Notes: generated by a model from the sequence alone, not told the origin. Numbered from the stretch's first letter, positions 1-11,440 are shown. The stretch is 64,000 bases of DNA from Lineus longissimus (GCF_910592395.1 NC_088323.1:7812001-7876000), one strand, 5' to 3'. A program made the numbers and translations.

Positions 1-174
1 ATGCATCTTTTACAGGGCAATGAACATGTTTGTCTATTTCCGGATATTTACCCCCCGGGCCGCCGGGACAGATTAGTATGGGGCGGCGGGGTTCAAGGGG
101 TTAACAACACATTTTACATTCTTGTCTCCTTCACTTCAGATATTTTCACCTTATAATAATGGGTGGACTGAACC
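1..174 (+). other. Gypsy-B copy 1: end of LTR/leader with PBS-like motif
   Basis: This stretch matches the leader of the second Gypsy-B copy: CT-rich end at about 117-139, then TTATAATAAT and GGTGGACTGAACC at 151-174. The same order is at 53595-53652. A TGG-starting motif just after the LTR is where a tRNA primer-binding site sits in Ty3/gypsy elements, but I could not match it to a specific tRNA. The window starts inside the element, so the LTR start is not visible. Confidence 0.45.
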
Positions 175-307
175 TCAAGATCACCAACTCCTCCCACAAC
201 ACCAAGCGAGTTCTCCCCAGGACAACACGGTAAACTGCCGACCGCTTCACAGCCAGTAACAACACTACATGGTCAAGAATCATTCAGGACTTGAGTACCA
301 ATTCGTC

Positions 308-1468
308 ATGGCTCCGCCTGTCCAACAGCAGCCACAGCAACAGCAGCAACCACAGCCAGCCCAGCCAACACAGCAACAGTAGCCACAGCAACAACCACAG
401 CAACAGGCACCTCAACCGCAACAAGCTCCACAGGCACAGCAACCCCAACAACCACAGCAGGCCCAGCAGCCAGCCCAACCAGCCCAACAGCAACCACAGC
501 AGGCCCAGCCGCCAGCCCAGCCACCGGCCCAGCAACCACAGGTCGCACCGACTACACCACAGCCATTCAACATGCTGGCCAACGTCACACTCCCAAAATT
601 CAACGGATCAAGCGATGGCCGTCATTGGTGGAGCCTTTGGTCCAGATACGCCAATGGCATGGCATGGACCATCCAACAGAAACTGACAAGGTTCCCATTG
701 TTTCTGTTAGGTATCGCCAGCACATGGTACGCTGGACTGCCACAACAGACCAAGGATAATGGCACCCAACTGGAGGATGCCTTCAGAAAGCGCTTCACAA
801 AGCAACATCTTGATCTCGGCCTCCTCAGCGAGCACCAAAAGGATGAATCCTGCACTGTGCATCTGGAGAGGATGCGCCTACGCTTCGCTGGACATAACTT
901 ACCAGATACATTTTTGGTGCCATTATTGATCCGAGGCCTACGTCCAGAACTGAAGGCACATGTTATGCCCTCGAATCCGAAAAACTATGAGGACCTGTTA
1001 CGTGTCGCCAAGTTGGGAGAGCGCACAGTTAAGGAACTTCAGTCTTCTGCGCCTGTCAACACCATTCACCAGGATTCAGGTGTCTCCTCCATAGCGGCCA
1101 AACTTTCTGCCCTAACAGACGCTGTCCTCACTTTACAATGCGGCCAACAACAACAATACACGAACTTTCAACCTCATGCCGCCGACCAGTACTCACAACA
1201 GGACACACGAACCCAACGGCCCATCACCCAGCAACCCACGGACAACAACTTCAATCGCAACTCCAACACAAGACGCCCAAGGAACCCTGAATCCCTTACG
1301 GACCAACAACTGGCACGCCCATGTGGAGGATACTTCTGTGGTAAGTCATATTGTCGATATCGTAGCAATTGTCCAGCCCGTAATGCCATCTGTAGACAGT
1401 GTCAAAAGTTGGGTCACTTCCAGGATGTTTGCCTGTCGTCGCGGCGCTCCGCCCCATCAAACCAATAG
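308..1468 (+). CDS. gag: Gag of a Ty3/gypsy-type element (Gypsy-B copy 1)
   Basis: Gag is the structural nucleocapsid precursor of an LTR retrotransposon. From ATG 308 the frame runs through a Gln/Pro-rich tract (to about 570), a capsid-like helical region (DGRHWWSLWSRYANGMA; LIRGLRPELKAHVMP) and a Cys-rich end. The end contains a CCHC knuckle, CRQCQKLGHFQDVC (Cx2Cx4Hx4C), preceded by another Cys cluster (CGGYFCGKSYC). An in-frame TAG at 380-382 lies inside the Gln tract, so the protein may start downstream or be broken. The second copy, 53738-54910, is clearly related and also has a TAG inside its Gln tract. The ORF ends at TAG 1466-1468, and the same frame then continues into protease. Family assignment is by domain order. 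Confidence 0.8.
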
Positions 1469-1502
1469 GGGTGCGCACCTGTCCAGGGAGTCCAAACACC
1501 CT
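1466..1502 (+). promoter_or_regulatory. Candidate UAG readthrough site between gag and protease
   Basis: The gag stop is CAA-TAG-GGG and the same frame stays open into protease. Just after the stop, GGGTG (1469-1473) can pair with CACCC (1497-1501), enclosing a small CCT/AGG hairpin. The second copy has the same stop, frame and stem at 54908-54940. Gammaretroviruses use this arrangement for stop suppression; here it is inferred. Confidence 0.5.
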
Positions 1503-1663
1503 TGGTCAGGCACGATACAGCAACTAGCTCTAAACAAACTCACCAGGGCACATGTATCTTGAGTATGTCAGATAACTGTATCAATGCAACCGTGGGTAGA
1601 CGGCAGGTGCGATGCCTCATCGACACGGGCGCACAAATTAGCTGCATTTCCAATAAGATGTTA
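1469..1663 (+). pseudogene. Aspartic protease start, truncated (Gypsy-B copy 1)
   Basis: Same frame as gag, directly after the UAG. It encodes a short linker, then MSDNCINATVG and the retropepsin active-site motif LIDTGAQISCIS. It matches the second copy at 54911-55110 until SNKML, after which (about 1663) the similarity ends abruptly and unrelated AT-rich DNA follows. The rest of protease, RT, RNase H and integrase are missing, so this copy is dead. Retropepsins normally need about 100 residues; fewer than 40 remain after the linker. Confidence 0.75.
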
Positions 1664-2660
1664 GTAGTACATCGGAAACTGCAAGATTTAATTGACCTAG
1701 TTAGCGTGCTAATTAGTGACCTAATTGCATATTTAATTAGGTCCTTTTGTTCCCAAGGTCATGACCTTGAGTTAAGGAAAACATGGGGCAAAAACCTTGA
1801 CCTTGAGAGTTAGAATGATGTTTGTGGAGGTTATCCTTGATAGTTAAGGTAATTAGTGTGCTAATAAGTGACCTAATTAACAGTGTCCTTGACTTCCAGG
1901 GTCTTATTTTTCCAGGGGGAAGGGGAACACTTTCTACTTTTACACCGGCACGTTCCGAAACATCGCCGACGCGTGCGATCCATAGAAATGTGTGGTATTG
2001 TCGATCACCAGGGCATAGACAAGCGTCCATAGAAATTGTCTCCACTCATGTTGATGTCCGGCTGTCAAGATGTCAAGAGAAAACATTGTATTCATTCCGC
2101 ATCCTTTTAATGCTGTTTTATAAAACACTTGTTGTATTGCTATTTTTGCATCACATTTCCAAATGAATGCGCGCAGAAGTGTGACAAAAGAGGCATTCGT
2201 CGCGTGTCCTATATCACAGGTGTGCCTTTGTCAGAAGCAGGGGACTGAGTGGTCCTTATAAGATCTTCGATGAAGTAATTGTATTGTTCTGTTCTAATCA
2301 GAGCGCCAAACACCCTCAACCATCATAGAAATCCCGAATGAAATTGGCCATCAATCAGGCATCTGTTTGATATAAACTATAGCCTAGCAGAGGCCGCGTC
2401 ATCTGTTTTTTAAATAAAAGTAGGGTTGCCCTCATTAAGCCGTGACCTGGTTTTGAGGACACGCTTATGTCTAAACAAATCAGGGGACGACTCCGTCCCC
2501 TCATCAGGACGCGTGGTGGCTGCGGCTGGTTGCACCGAAACTTCAGTGAAAGAAATCAAGATGTGTCATTTAAGTACACGCCAGTAAATTGTCAAAATTG
2601 CGCCAAAAAGTTGACATCATGAAAAGTTAGGCATATTTAAAAAAAACATCTGCCTCGGAG
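1664..2660. other. AT-rich non-coding stretch with GGTCA-type motifs
   Basis: No coding sequence supported. 1680-1890 repeats phrases such as CTAATTAGTGACCTAATT and holds the palindrome AAGGTCATGACCTT (about 1757-1770). TTTAATTAGGTC also occurs in the arm of the large palindrome at 42540-42550. From about 1900 to 2660 I see nothing recognisable. Confidence 0.4.
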
Positions 2661-3256
2661 ATGCCTTTGAGATTTCAAATAAAAAGGCCGAAATGCGATG
2701 ACCAAATCATCAGTTCATCTGAACGAAGGGCGAGAGCAGAACGACACGTGTTTGCCGATTTCAAGTTCAACAAATTTACCGTGTTCTACCGTTGATCGAA
2801 ATTCAAGGAGTTTGTTGAAATCAACATCGGGCGATAAAATGTCCAGCAAGAAAGGTAAGAGGACATTTTGATACACTTTGCTTCGCTTTGTATTGAGCGC
2901 ATGTCGATTACCGTTCATCACCTGTGTTTGGTGGAAAAAATCTAATGATTCTAAAGTGTGATTGTACACATAGTATTTGGTCTGTGGGTGCTATTATAGT
3001 CATGTTGAACCATGCGGTCATTCATTAGTCAAGATGATGTCTCAAAGTGTGCATCGCTGCCGCGCGTCTGTATGGCTGTCTATTGCCTTGGCACTTTTCA
3101 TGGTGGAAGGTGTTTTGCTTTTTGTATTCGCGTCTTATATGAAGAAAACAAAATGTCTTGTTGACAGCCTTATATCACAGTCCGATTTAAATGTGGTTAG
3201 CGTTTACTAAAGACGTGCTACTTTTTTTAAATTTTTCAGTAAACAGCAGCTGTAGA

Positions 3257-3422
3257 ATGGAAAGAAATAGCGACAGAGACGATGAAACACACCGCAGTTA
3301 CGCCGATGTGGTGTCTGAAAACATAAGGGAACGCATGTTTTCTTCAACGGGTCTGTCCCTGAAGAAAAGGCAGAAGAAGGCGGATGTCGCACCTAAAGCG
3401 TCAGTCGCAGCATCTGTGAAAG
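3257..3422 (+). CDS. Unknown protein, first coding exon (unit A)
   Basis: The exon follows a TTTTTCAG acceptor at 3239 and begins at ATG 3257 with a hydrophilic, charged sequence (MERNSDRDDETHRSYADV). It ends at AAAG|GTACGT, a good donor at 3422/3423. The Lys/Ser-rich composition resembles a disordered N-terminus. I do not recognise the family. The unit B copy (25493 onward) has the same reading frame but the donor reads GAACGT, so splicing there is probably broken. Support for coding is splice signals plus conservation of the frame between copies. Confidence 0.5.
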
Positions 3423-3539
3423 GTACGTATACGTCTGTGTGGATTTCGCGATCATTTTTGATTCAATGCAGCAAAATATTTACGAACCATATTTGAAAGA
3501 GACACACTTTTAATCACACTGCTTTTTGTGTGTTTTCAG

Positions 3540-3610
3540 TGGAAGACAAACGTCCAGTGAAAATTGGGAAAGCGACACGGAAGACGTCACGACACGCACC
3601 CACGTCTCCT
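3540..3610 (+). CDS. Unknown protein, second exon (unit A)
   Basis: Acceptor TGTTTTCAG ends at 3539. The frame continues from the previous exon and reads a basic stretch (KRPVKIGKATRKTSRHAP). A possible donor is CCT|GTAAAG at 3610, but phase with the next exon is not clean, so the end is uncertain; the frame stays open to 3720. Conserved in unit B at 25776. Function unknown. Confidence 0.35.
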
Positions 3611-3748
3611 GTAAAGAAGACAAGCAAGTTTCTGCAGTTAGTTGAAAATTGCGAATTTCTCAGTTCAATGTGCGCCATTACACATAATTTACTGTTATTT
3701 GATCTTTTATGTCGATTGTAAATCAGGGTATCTTTTCTGTGATTGTAG

Positions 3749-3871
3749 AAACATCAGCTGAGACACTCAGACCTGCAACTGCAACAACATCGACAGCTGC
3801 AAGTGCATCGCCAATAGGAGGGACAACACCAGCAGTGCCCTCTCACAACAATGATGGTCATCCGATTGAAG
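3749..3871 (+). CDS. Unknown protein, Ala/Thr-rich exon (unit A)
   Basis: The stretch between acceptor TTGTAG (ends 3748) and donor GAAG|GTGCGT (3871/3872) encodes a low-complexity sequence rich in Ala, Thr, Ser and Pro (ATATTSTAASASPIGG). It is a likely disordered linker. Unit B has the same exon at 25985-26107 with one visible coding change. No family recognised. Confidence 0.4.
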
Positions 3872-3979
3872 GTGCGTAGCGTAACATGTGACATATTATC
3901 AAAAGCAGTTACCATTGAGTGCTAGTGTTTTAGCAAACATCTCGTTTTTGTTCTGCTGAGAACAAATCTTGCCCATGAG

Positions 3980-4351
3980 ATGTTGCGCACCCCCGGTGTG
4001 TTGTTTAATTCTGTTTCTGGGTGTGTTGTTGACGACTTGTTCAATTTATCAAGATTTTGGAGCAACTACATTAAGCCGCTGAACGAACATGTGTTTGGGC
4101 AGGAGAAGAGCGCCAGTAGACATCACATCTACGAAACGAAGTGTTATGTGTTTGAGCCACAGGTTTACGAAGGCGAAGCCAGCAACGAAGATGTTATAAT
4201 AACAGAAGATCTGAAGTCAATTGCGCAAACGAACTTGCAAAAAATCGTACCCCTTGCCAGAGACTGTGTTAAGGTCTTGTGCAAAGACTATGATTCTGAA
4301 TTTGACGTCGCAGATCTTACGCTATTGACCAGAATAGACTTCATCCGATAA
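3980..4351 (+). CDS. Unknown protein, conserved exon beginning MLRTPGVLF (unit A)
   Basis: This open segment encodes about 120 residues with ordinary globular composition (FNLSRFWSNYIKPLNEHVFG; HHIYETKCYVFEP). It may extend a few codons upstream toward the TGCTGAG acceptor near 3960. Residues up to about 90 are conserved in unit B (26224-26495), where a deletion then joins it to a different reading frame. Here it runs on to a stop at 4351, just where a minus-strand coding fragment ends, so the two are convergent. I recognise no domain. Presence in both units with frame kept suggests a real exon, possibly of the same mobile element as the downstream polymerase. Confidence 0.5.
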   Translation: MLRTPGVLFNSVSGCVVDDLFNLSRFWSNYIKPLNEHVFGQEKSASRHHIYETKCYVFEPQVYEGEASNEDVIITEDLKSIAQTNLQKIVPLARDCVKVLCKDYDSEFDVADLTLLTRIDFIR

Positions 4352-4775
4352 CTGTCAAAATTGAAGAGCCACCACCCACGTGACCCGCGTTAATATCAAT
4401 ACCTTCGTGACCGTAGAGACTTTGGACGATATTGTGAAAATCTTCCAGCAGTTCTTCCTCGTCGAACTTGTAAATGAACTCGTTGAATGTCAAAAGCATT
4501 ATGTTAAATAAACTTTTGTCTATTGGACCATATATTTGGTCAACACCAACAAACCAGGGATCAATTATATTTGAATCCAGTTTGGCCAAATACTCTACGT
4601 AAGCGTCCCTGTAACAAGCTGACTCGCACACAACGTGGAGATCAGTACAGTGTCGGGTAGGCTTAATATGTATCGGAGACCAATGGAGTTGGTTTCAATT
4701 TGGTCCTTGTCAGACTTGAAGATATAGAGCTTACAGTTTTGTTTACTCACGAGGGTTAGAATAGTCAGTAATAGA
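4341..4775 (-). pseudogene. Unknown minus-strand gene fragment, frameshifted
   Basis: Reading the minus strand, 4631-4341 encodes 96 residues with good globular composition (YVEYLAKLDSNIIDPWFVG; LLTFNEFIYKFDEEELLEDF). A second minus-strand frame upstream (about 4775-4610) reads LYIFKSDKDQIETNSIGLRY, so the two look like one protein broken by a frameshift near 4620. The fragment is convergent with the plus-strand exon at 3980-4351. It is absent from unit B, which lacks this region. Not recognised; a remnant of the same element is one possibility. Confidence 0.4.
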
Positions 4776-4881
4776 AGAAGAGGATGGGGATAGTCAGTTG
4801 AATTCTACAACCAGGATGATGATCAGTAGATAATTTCTTTATAAATAAAATGGGAAAGTGCTGGTCACTTATGTCCACTTA

Positions 4882-4922
4882 TGCACCCGTCAAAAAGTAT
4901 CTTGACCCCACTCCCCTCAGGC
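4882..4922 (+). repeat. Left TIR of the 8.4-kb element
   Basis: Starts TGCACCCGTCAAAAAGTATC and is the reverse complement of 13228-13268 except for two positions. Preceded by TTA. Confidence 0.8.
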
Positions 4923-5110
4923 ATCGACGTTGATTCGACGTCGAGTCGACGCCGAATCTTTGCCGAACAGGTCGGGGAAAAAAGTGAATCTCAAACGAAA
5001 TAAGAACAGCTGATGGTGAATCCTGGACGAATAACTGCATTATGAGAGTGAATAAGTGACGAATCTTTGACGAACAAAATAATGTGCGAGGTGAATAAGC
5101 GTTGAATCTT

Positions 5111-7957
5111 TTCAAGAAGAAAATCTAATAATCTTAATGCGCCGCCGTCTTCGATATACGGGATCGTCATTCGTCTTTCACTTTTCAACTCTGCGCACCG
5201 CACGAATCGCGCTATTAAAATTATACAGATTACAAAATTTTCCAATTTATTGTCATGATTCAGTAATATAATAGCACTTGCAAATTGAAATTTGTTTTGA
5301 TGAAAAATAATTGGACTATCTGTGCTAAAAAATGTACTTTGTGCATTGAATCGGTTACTGTCAGGAATCTGTACAAAATGGTGGTGACTGTATTGCAGAG
5401 AAGTAAACGCCAACCCTCCTCAGGCATGCGCAGCAACTATCTTAGAATCGACCTCGGCTCCCATCCCTGTTCCCTATTTATTTGTACACTTATACACACT
5501 GTGGCTTTATCTTCGTCCCGAGAATGGATTGAGCGCCATTACAAGTTTTTAAAACTTCGATTTGCGATTGTCGTTCGTCACGAAATAGGTAAATATTCGC
5601 ACTTATCAAAGAGAAATGTCCATTGATAAATGACCGATTTGTAGATGATACAGTGTAGAACACAAAGAGAGCATTTTGGTGGGTTTTATGAGCGTAAGAG
5701 AGGGATCTAGACCACGCTTTACCGCCACCACATCACATGATACTAGTGACAGTGCATCACATGCACGCGGCCCTGCACACGTGCAATAGTCAACTTCACA
5801 CATGCCCATATAAGGCTTTATTTTGGCTAGCAAACGCACATGGTGGTCTAAGAATAGGCCCGGACAATGGGTCGAACAAAAGACATGATGACGTCGATAG
5901 CCACAACAAACTTGGTGTGAAGCCGTCTATAGTGTACACGTTTCGCTATGCATCCATGCATGGCCTGGCCTGGGGTCTGGCACCCGGGCCTGGCAGTGGC
6001 ATGCTCATCATGCGGCCATCATTACCATGCATTGAAGTCATATGTGTAGGTCAGTTTTGACATGGTCATGCATAGTGAATTTTAAAAATCATCGGGGGCA
6101 GATCCAGGCCAGGTTTTCGAAAAAGGGGGGGGGGCGGCCGGGCCTGGCCTGGCCTGGCCTGGCTAATTCATGGTCAATTATCCAAAAGTTGTTCTAAGAT
6201 GCTCAAATTTTCAAGGGGGGTTGCGGGGCGGCCCCCGCCCTAAATCCGCCCATGGTAGTGATGAAACTCCAAAGGTATAATCGAGACCCAGAAATATAAA
6301 ATGCATGCCTCCTATAGTAGGGTATGCAAATGAAGTGTCGTCGATCTATTTTGGTTTATTTTGTATCTGGCATGCACCCATGCACGAGACTACCCCCCCC
6401 CCCCCAGCTGACAAGAGACTGTCACTTGCAGCCAGTCCCTGTACTTCAGACGATACCATACAAACCACTGTGACCCTTTACTCTTTGTACTCATACCATG
6501 ATACCAGGTAAATGCATGACAGATCATGAATTGAATGAAAGCCCTCAAACAAACTTTTTTGTAGCACTACAGTCTGTGGTGATGTTGTACTGTACATGGG
6601 CCTCATAAAAATAAATGGGATGTTTGCAGTTGAGGGCATTTTCAAATCGACCAGATATTTACCAACTTCACATGCACTTGGGAACTCTCACAAAAAGCAA
6701 TTTGTGATTATGCCCAAAAGTTTGCAAGCTCCAGAACAAAAAATAATATAATTTTTCAGACCAAATATCATGTGGTCCTTTGTTGTAGTTCAGGCGATCT
6801 TGTTGTTGCATCGTCATTTGAACAACTTCTTACAAAAGGTATGTGCAATAGTAAGCCTCTGCTCACATCTTCACAGTTTTTGACAATTGGTTAAGAACTT
6901 CTTGCGAGGCAGTTATCATGGATTTTGCCAACGCTTTTGGGGCAGTTTACTGGTATGACTGCCTACTGCAGAACTAGTGACTGTATGGACTTCCAAGATG
7001 AATTTTCTGTTGTAGGAGTTGGAAAGGTGGTTATTACAGACATGGGTTATTGATTTAAGGGCTAACTGTTCTACGTTGACGTTGTATTTCAGACTGTATT
7101 ATGCTGAATTACTCATCAGGTGCCCAGGGCATACATAGTGATGTGTCCCGAAAATTATAGCTCTCAAGTGGGTGCCCTATACCATGTATACATATTCTTT
7201 TTAAAAAGAGGCCTGAACTATCACTCAGGTCACCTTCAATTCAAGGTCAACTAGAATTGTCAGTTGAGTCTTAAGCAGACTCTGGAGTCTCCGCCTCATA
7301 TGCACACAGCCATGCATGTTGACAAAAACAAAACAAAAACATCGCACTTTCACTTCAGCGGAGCGATGGTTTATGTGCGTAATACGACTGATCAAGGCAA
7401 CATAAAGTGTCCAGAAGGGAAGAACAAAATTCTTGAAACTCAGCTGCTTTAATTCACTGCCATTTTTCTTATTTCATAGCCCATAAACTCCAAATATTAT
7501 ATTAGGTATTATAGCAAAATGCTTTGATGGTGTAGACTAGTCCCTGGTCTTTATCCATTACGTTCCTCCATATGTGCAGCCAATATGTAATACACATAAC
7601 GCGGGGCACCAGTCATCGTGCCGGTATGGCGAGGTTTATTGGTTAAAAATTTACATGTATTGCGCTATGCATGCCCATAGCACTTTCGCGGCTGTAACCC
7701 AGATTGACTTCTCAGTTCATGGACACCCTCGTTTTAATAGATGTTTTGCAATGCATTGCCGTGTTCATGTACATATGAAGCTTTCACCTGGGGACGAGAG
7801 TTTGCTGGAATAATTTCTTGAGGAGAATAATACCCTAGTACAAAAGTCTCAGCCGATGGCGGAGACTAATGACAATGAGCTGAGGGGTTTTGGCTCGCTT
7901 TGTGATGTGATTTTCTATATTTCTACATTGTAAATAAAGTTCTCTGTATTTTTTCAG
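5111..7957. other. Non-coding interior with low-complexity tracts
   Basis: I see no supported gene. There is a GGCCT-type run (about 6133-6164), poly-C (about 6392-6405) and many CATGCA/ACATGCAT words. Short open frames here have no domain and no splice context. Confidence 0.4.
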
Positions 7958-8174
7958 GTGCTGCAAAGTTTTTCGCGGCAAGTAACTGATATTGTCAGGA
8001 TCACGATGAATGATGGTACTGAATTGGATGCTGATGATGCGGAAATGTTTGACCTGCTGTCCCCGGAGTCCCCTCTTATTGTACAGTTCAAGGGCGATGA
8101 CGTGGATAAGCAACATGACTTGGATGCCTTCATTACGCCAGCCAAAGTCCCATCGGGTATGGATGAAACACCAG
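7958..8174 (+). CDS. Single internal exon, possible CIDE-N/ubiquitin-like fold
   Basis: The exon has a strong acceptor (TATTTTTTCAG ending 7957) and a consensus donor (CCAG|GTATGT at 8174/8175), and is open for 72 codons. The core (VRITMNDGTELDADDAEMF then LLSPESPLIVQF) has the pattern of a beta-hairpin, an acidic turn and a hydrophobic strand. That pattern resembles CIDE-N or similar ubiquitin-like N-terminal domains (DGTxxDxxEx...L). This is a weak resemblance from memory. No neighbouring exons are obvious, so it may be captured host DNA inside the 8.4-kb transposon. Confidence 0.45.
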
Positions 8175-8602
8175 GTATGTAAGGCACTTTTCTTATACCC
8201 TTGCCCTGTCAGTTAGGGAGGATCTTAAAAAATACAGACGTCCCTATACAAATCTGGACATTACCAAAAATACGGCCGCTGAACCTGTGCGTCCTGAAAT
8301 GTTATGATGCCACCATCGTCCAAAAATATCGGTACATGTACATCAGCATTTATGTGAACAATTAGCAAACATCAATATAGTTGATTCAGTCAATACTTTT
8401 CCTACGCGTTACCCTACATGCATGACATGTATATTCAACTTGAATTTGTGGATTTCCCTCGATTCATATCGTAATTTTGCGAAATCTAAGTTAGCTCTTG
8501 TACTACAGGTATACTATCCTTCCATATCCTGCTGAGTCATCATTGCGCTCTCCCACATGCTGATGCACAGAATGTGGTTATTGAGGGGGAGTTCTCCTTT
8601 TT

Positions 8603-8628
8603 AGCTCACCTCTCAGCAGAGGTGAGCT
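8603..8628. repeat. AGCTCACC hairpin heading a dispersed repeat
   Basis: Perfect 11-bp stem AGCTCACCTCT / AGAGGTGAGCT with a CAGC loop, followed by CGTCGTCCGTTAGCAGGGCACG. The same ingredients (GGTGAGC end, CGACGGACGAC run, GTGCC motif) close the satellite arrays at 30.5-33.1 kb, so it is probably a relative of that element. Confidence 0.5.
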
Positions 8629-11113
8629 TAACCGATACCGTTGCCTCCGTCGTCCGTTAGCAGGGCACGTTTCGTAACTGTTAGAGCTATTGAGAGGTCA
8701 AAATTCATTAAATCACCGTATTAAAGTGGCACGTTTTGTTTCTATTTGAGCTAGTATAAGCTTCTAAACTTGTGTGGACATATATCTAGCTTGACCCTCT
8801 AATCTACCCCTAAAATTTGGCGTGCTTGGACATCAAATATATTTTATGGCTGTCAGCTGGCCATCTTGAAAATTGAACAAAGTCATATTTCTCTGAAACC
8901 GATGATTGGACTTCAACCAAATTTCATGTGTTTATCTTATGTTTCTATTTCGGGCATAAAATTGATGTTTTGATGTTTAGCTACAATATCAGATATACCT
9001 CTCAACATAAAAGGGTTGAGCTTATCTCATGGACTGAACACTACAGTGTACAGCCTAGCTCATATTGAATTGGAATATCAACAATCAATCATTGTAGAAA
9101 AGCTATGGAGCCCATTTTCAAACTAAAAGAGCTAGGAAATAATTATAACTTCTACTGCCTGTGGACATGTATCTAACAGTCCGAGTCACAAATGTCATCC
9201 CCTATAAAATCGTGTCATTGTTGATCACTGTTGCGCAAATGACGCGCTACAGCGCAAAGCGCAGCGTAAAGTTGCGTGTGAAAGACATTCAACAGGGAGG
9301 GATAAATGCCTCACTGTGGCAGCGCTGGCGCGTCATTTGGCACAAAACTCAAACGAATGTTGTGCGTACCTGATGCGACAGGCAGGCAATATAAAAGTTA
9401 CACTAAGTCACAAAAAGGAGGGCTCTCACAGTTAGGAACAAATTTAGTGCTGAGTCTGCAGGCACTGCACTGCACTGTGTTTACCTACATTAGAAGATGG
9501 CTATGTTATTGTTAACCTCTGCGTCTGCCTATAGTGCCCCTTTAAAGTGCGATTTTAAGGCATCTTGATTTTAAACCACAGTTCACAGTGTATAAGATAA
9601 TAATATACCGGTACTACTGTTCCTCATCGTGAGAGCAGTTGTGGTAAAGCAAACAGTTTAAAAACCGTGTGCGATTGTGCAAAACGTGAAAGCAGTCTTA
9701 TTACCTTTCAAAAGCATGTCATTGGGAGCACTTTGTTAGTTTTAGTGGTTACTTAATAATGGAAATTAATCCCTTACTCTACGCATGTTAGTTTACCCTA
9801 AAGTTTGTTATTAGTTTCTGCAGGCAAAAACAAACATGTCCAAGCTAGTCGTTGTGAGACAAAGTTGTCAAAAGTGATGATGATGCAGATTTGCTGTGTC
9901 AGTGCGAGATAGTAGAGACATCTACATGAATCAGTGACTGAGAGTTGGGCAAACCTCGCTTATGTATGCATGTATATTCTACTTGAAATATTCAGTTTAC
10001 ATTGATGAGTTTTCCGGGCTATCTTGCATTTCTTTCAGGCTTCATCATGGTTCTAAATTCAAATTTTGTGTCCATTGTGATGGGTTAAAACAACTCGCGT
10101 TGTTGTTCTGTGGACATCAATATTAAAATGCAGCAGGGGTTACAAAATGTTCAAAATATGTAACATTTTTACCATACATGTATGTGGAAAAGAAGTCCTG
10201 TTCCCACATTGTCCTTGTGTTTGTATCAATTTTTGTTTCGTATTGTGCAATGATTGTGTGGTGGATTTGAAACAAAGAAATTAAGAGAAATATTCACTTC
10301 CTTCTTACAGTTTTTTCTGTCTTGCTGAAAAATGAATGATATCTACAGTCCTAATCACAATTCACATCCCTAGATTCATGGCACATGCTACTGCAAAATG
10401 TCAGTGTAAGTGGTGCACACCTTTTGCTCAGTAGGATGCTGGCCATACACTTACTCAAAGCAGAGGGTATGTCAATTGTGACTGGGACTGTAGCACGAAA
10501 TGAAATGATGTGGTTCATTTGCACTTGTGCATACTGAGGTACACATGACAGCTTATCTGAATGTTGGGGCGACTTCAGCTCAGACTTGGCGTCCTTTGCA
10601 TCACAAACTCGACTTGGTTGTGCAAGCCCGGTACATGTATGGAGGACAGTTCACTGACAGGCCAGTATGTGATAGAAAATGAGCATCAGGCAAAGGTTGG
10701 CCATCACCATGAGATTACCCCTCCTGGCATAGCAGGCAATACCAATGATGTGGCTTCGGATCATCCCAATAGGAGCTGGGTACCCAGCATTTACGGTACC
10801 ATGCTTTATGCTGTTGTCTGGACACTGGACAAGCGATAATTGGAGGGATGACTGTCTTTGACCAACAAGACCATCCTTGCTTTCATTTTGGTCATCAATT
10901 TCCCATACAAAGAAAGCAACCTGAAATATAAATAATTGGATAGGGTGGTGTTCCCTCTCCTTTTCCAGCGGCATGGGACTCTCTGACAATCCAATAGCTT
11001 GCACACACCACCCTTCCACACTGTGCCAGGCGGCACTTGGATAGCCTTCATGGCTGCCTTGATTGTGACTACATGTAATCTACTGACGAGACAGCTCCTC
11101 TGCTGAGTGTTCA

Positions 11114-11440
11114 TCTGATTTTGTCTTCAAATATTCCCATTCGGATTGACTGCACCTACCGTCCTGACAGGACCACCACGCCGATGCTGTCTTTCAATAT
11201 TGTCTGATCATTGGGATTGATTGTGACAAAACGTTACTAGTCCCAATACAGGGCAACTATAGCTCCATCTCTGTTGAATGCTCCTCTGATTTTGTCTTCA
11301 AATATTCCCATTCGGATTGACTGTACCTACTGTCCTGACGCCCTGACAGCACCACCACGATGCTGTCTTTCAATATTGTCTGAATCACTGGCCGGTGATT
11401 GTGACAAGACGCTACTAGTCCCAACAGGGCAACTATAGCT
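11114..11440. repeat. Tandem duplication, two ~153-bp copies
   Basis: 11114-11264 and 11286-11440 match closely: both start TCTGATTTTGTCTTCAAATA and end GGGCAACTATAGCT, with a few substitutions and indels. Confidence 0.8.

Larger units (their letters stand above)
2661..4252 (+). repeat. Tandem unit A, left block (matches 24904-26495)
   Basis: This 1.6-kb block is repeated nearly base for base at 24904-26495, including intron-like spacers and splice signals, with small indels and scattered substitutions. It is the left end of a larger tandem duplication whose right end in unit A is at about 24894. Upstream of 2661 the two copies share nothing. Confidence 0.85.

Noticed and set aside
284-548. 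Leu/Trp- and Ala/Val-rich open frames on the minus strand
   Set aside because: They are the antisense of the CAG/CAA-rich gag tract; such tracts keep other frames open by composition alone.
10561-11114. Overlapping ORFs on both strands near 10.6-11.1 kb
   Set aside because: Several mutually overlapping short frames without domains, splice signals or a second copy.
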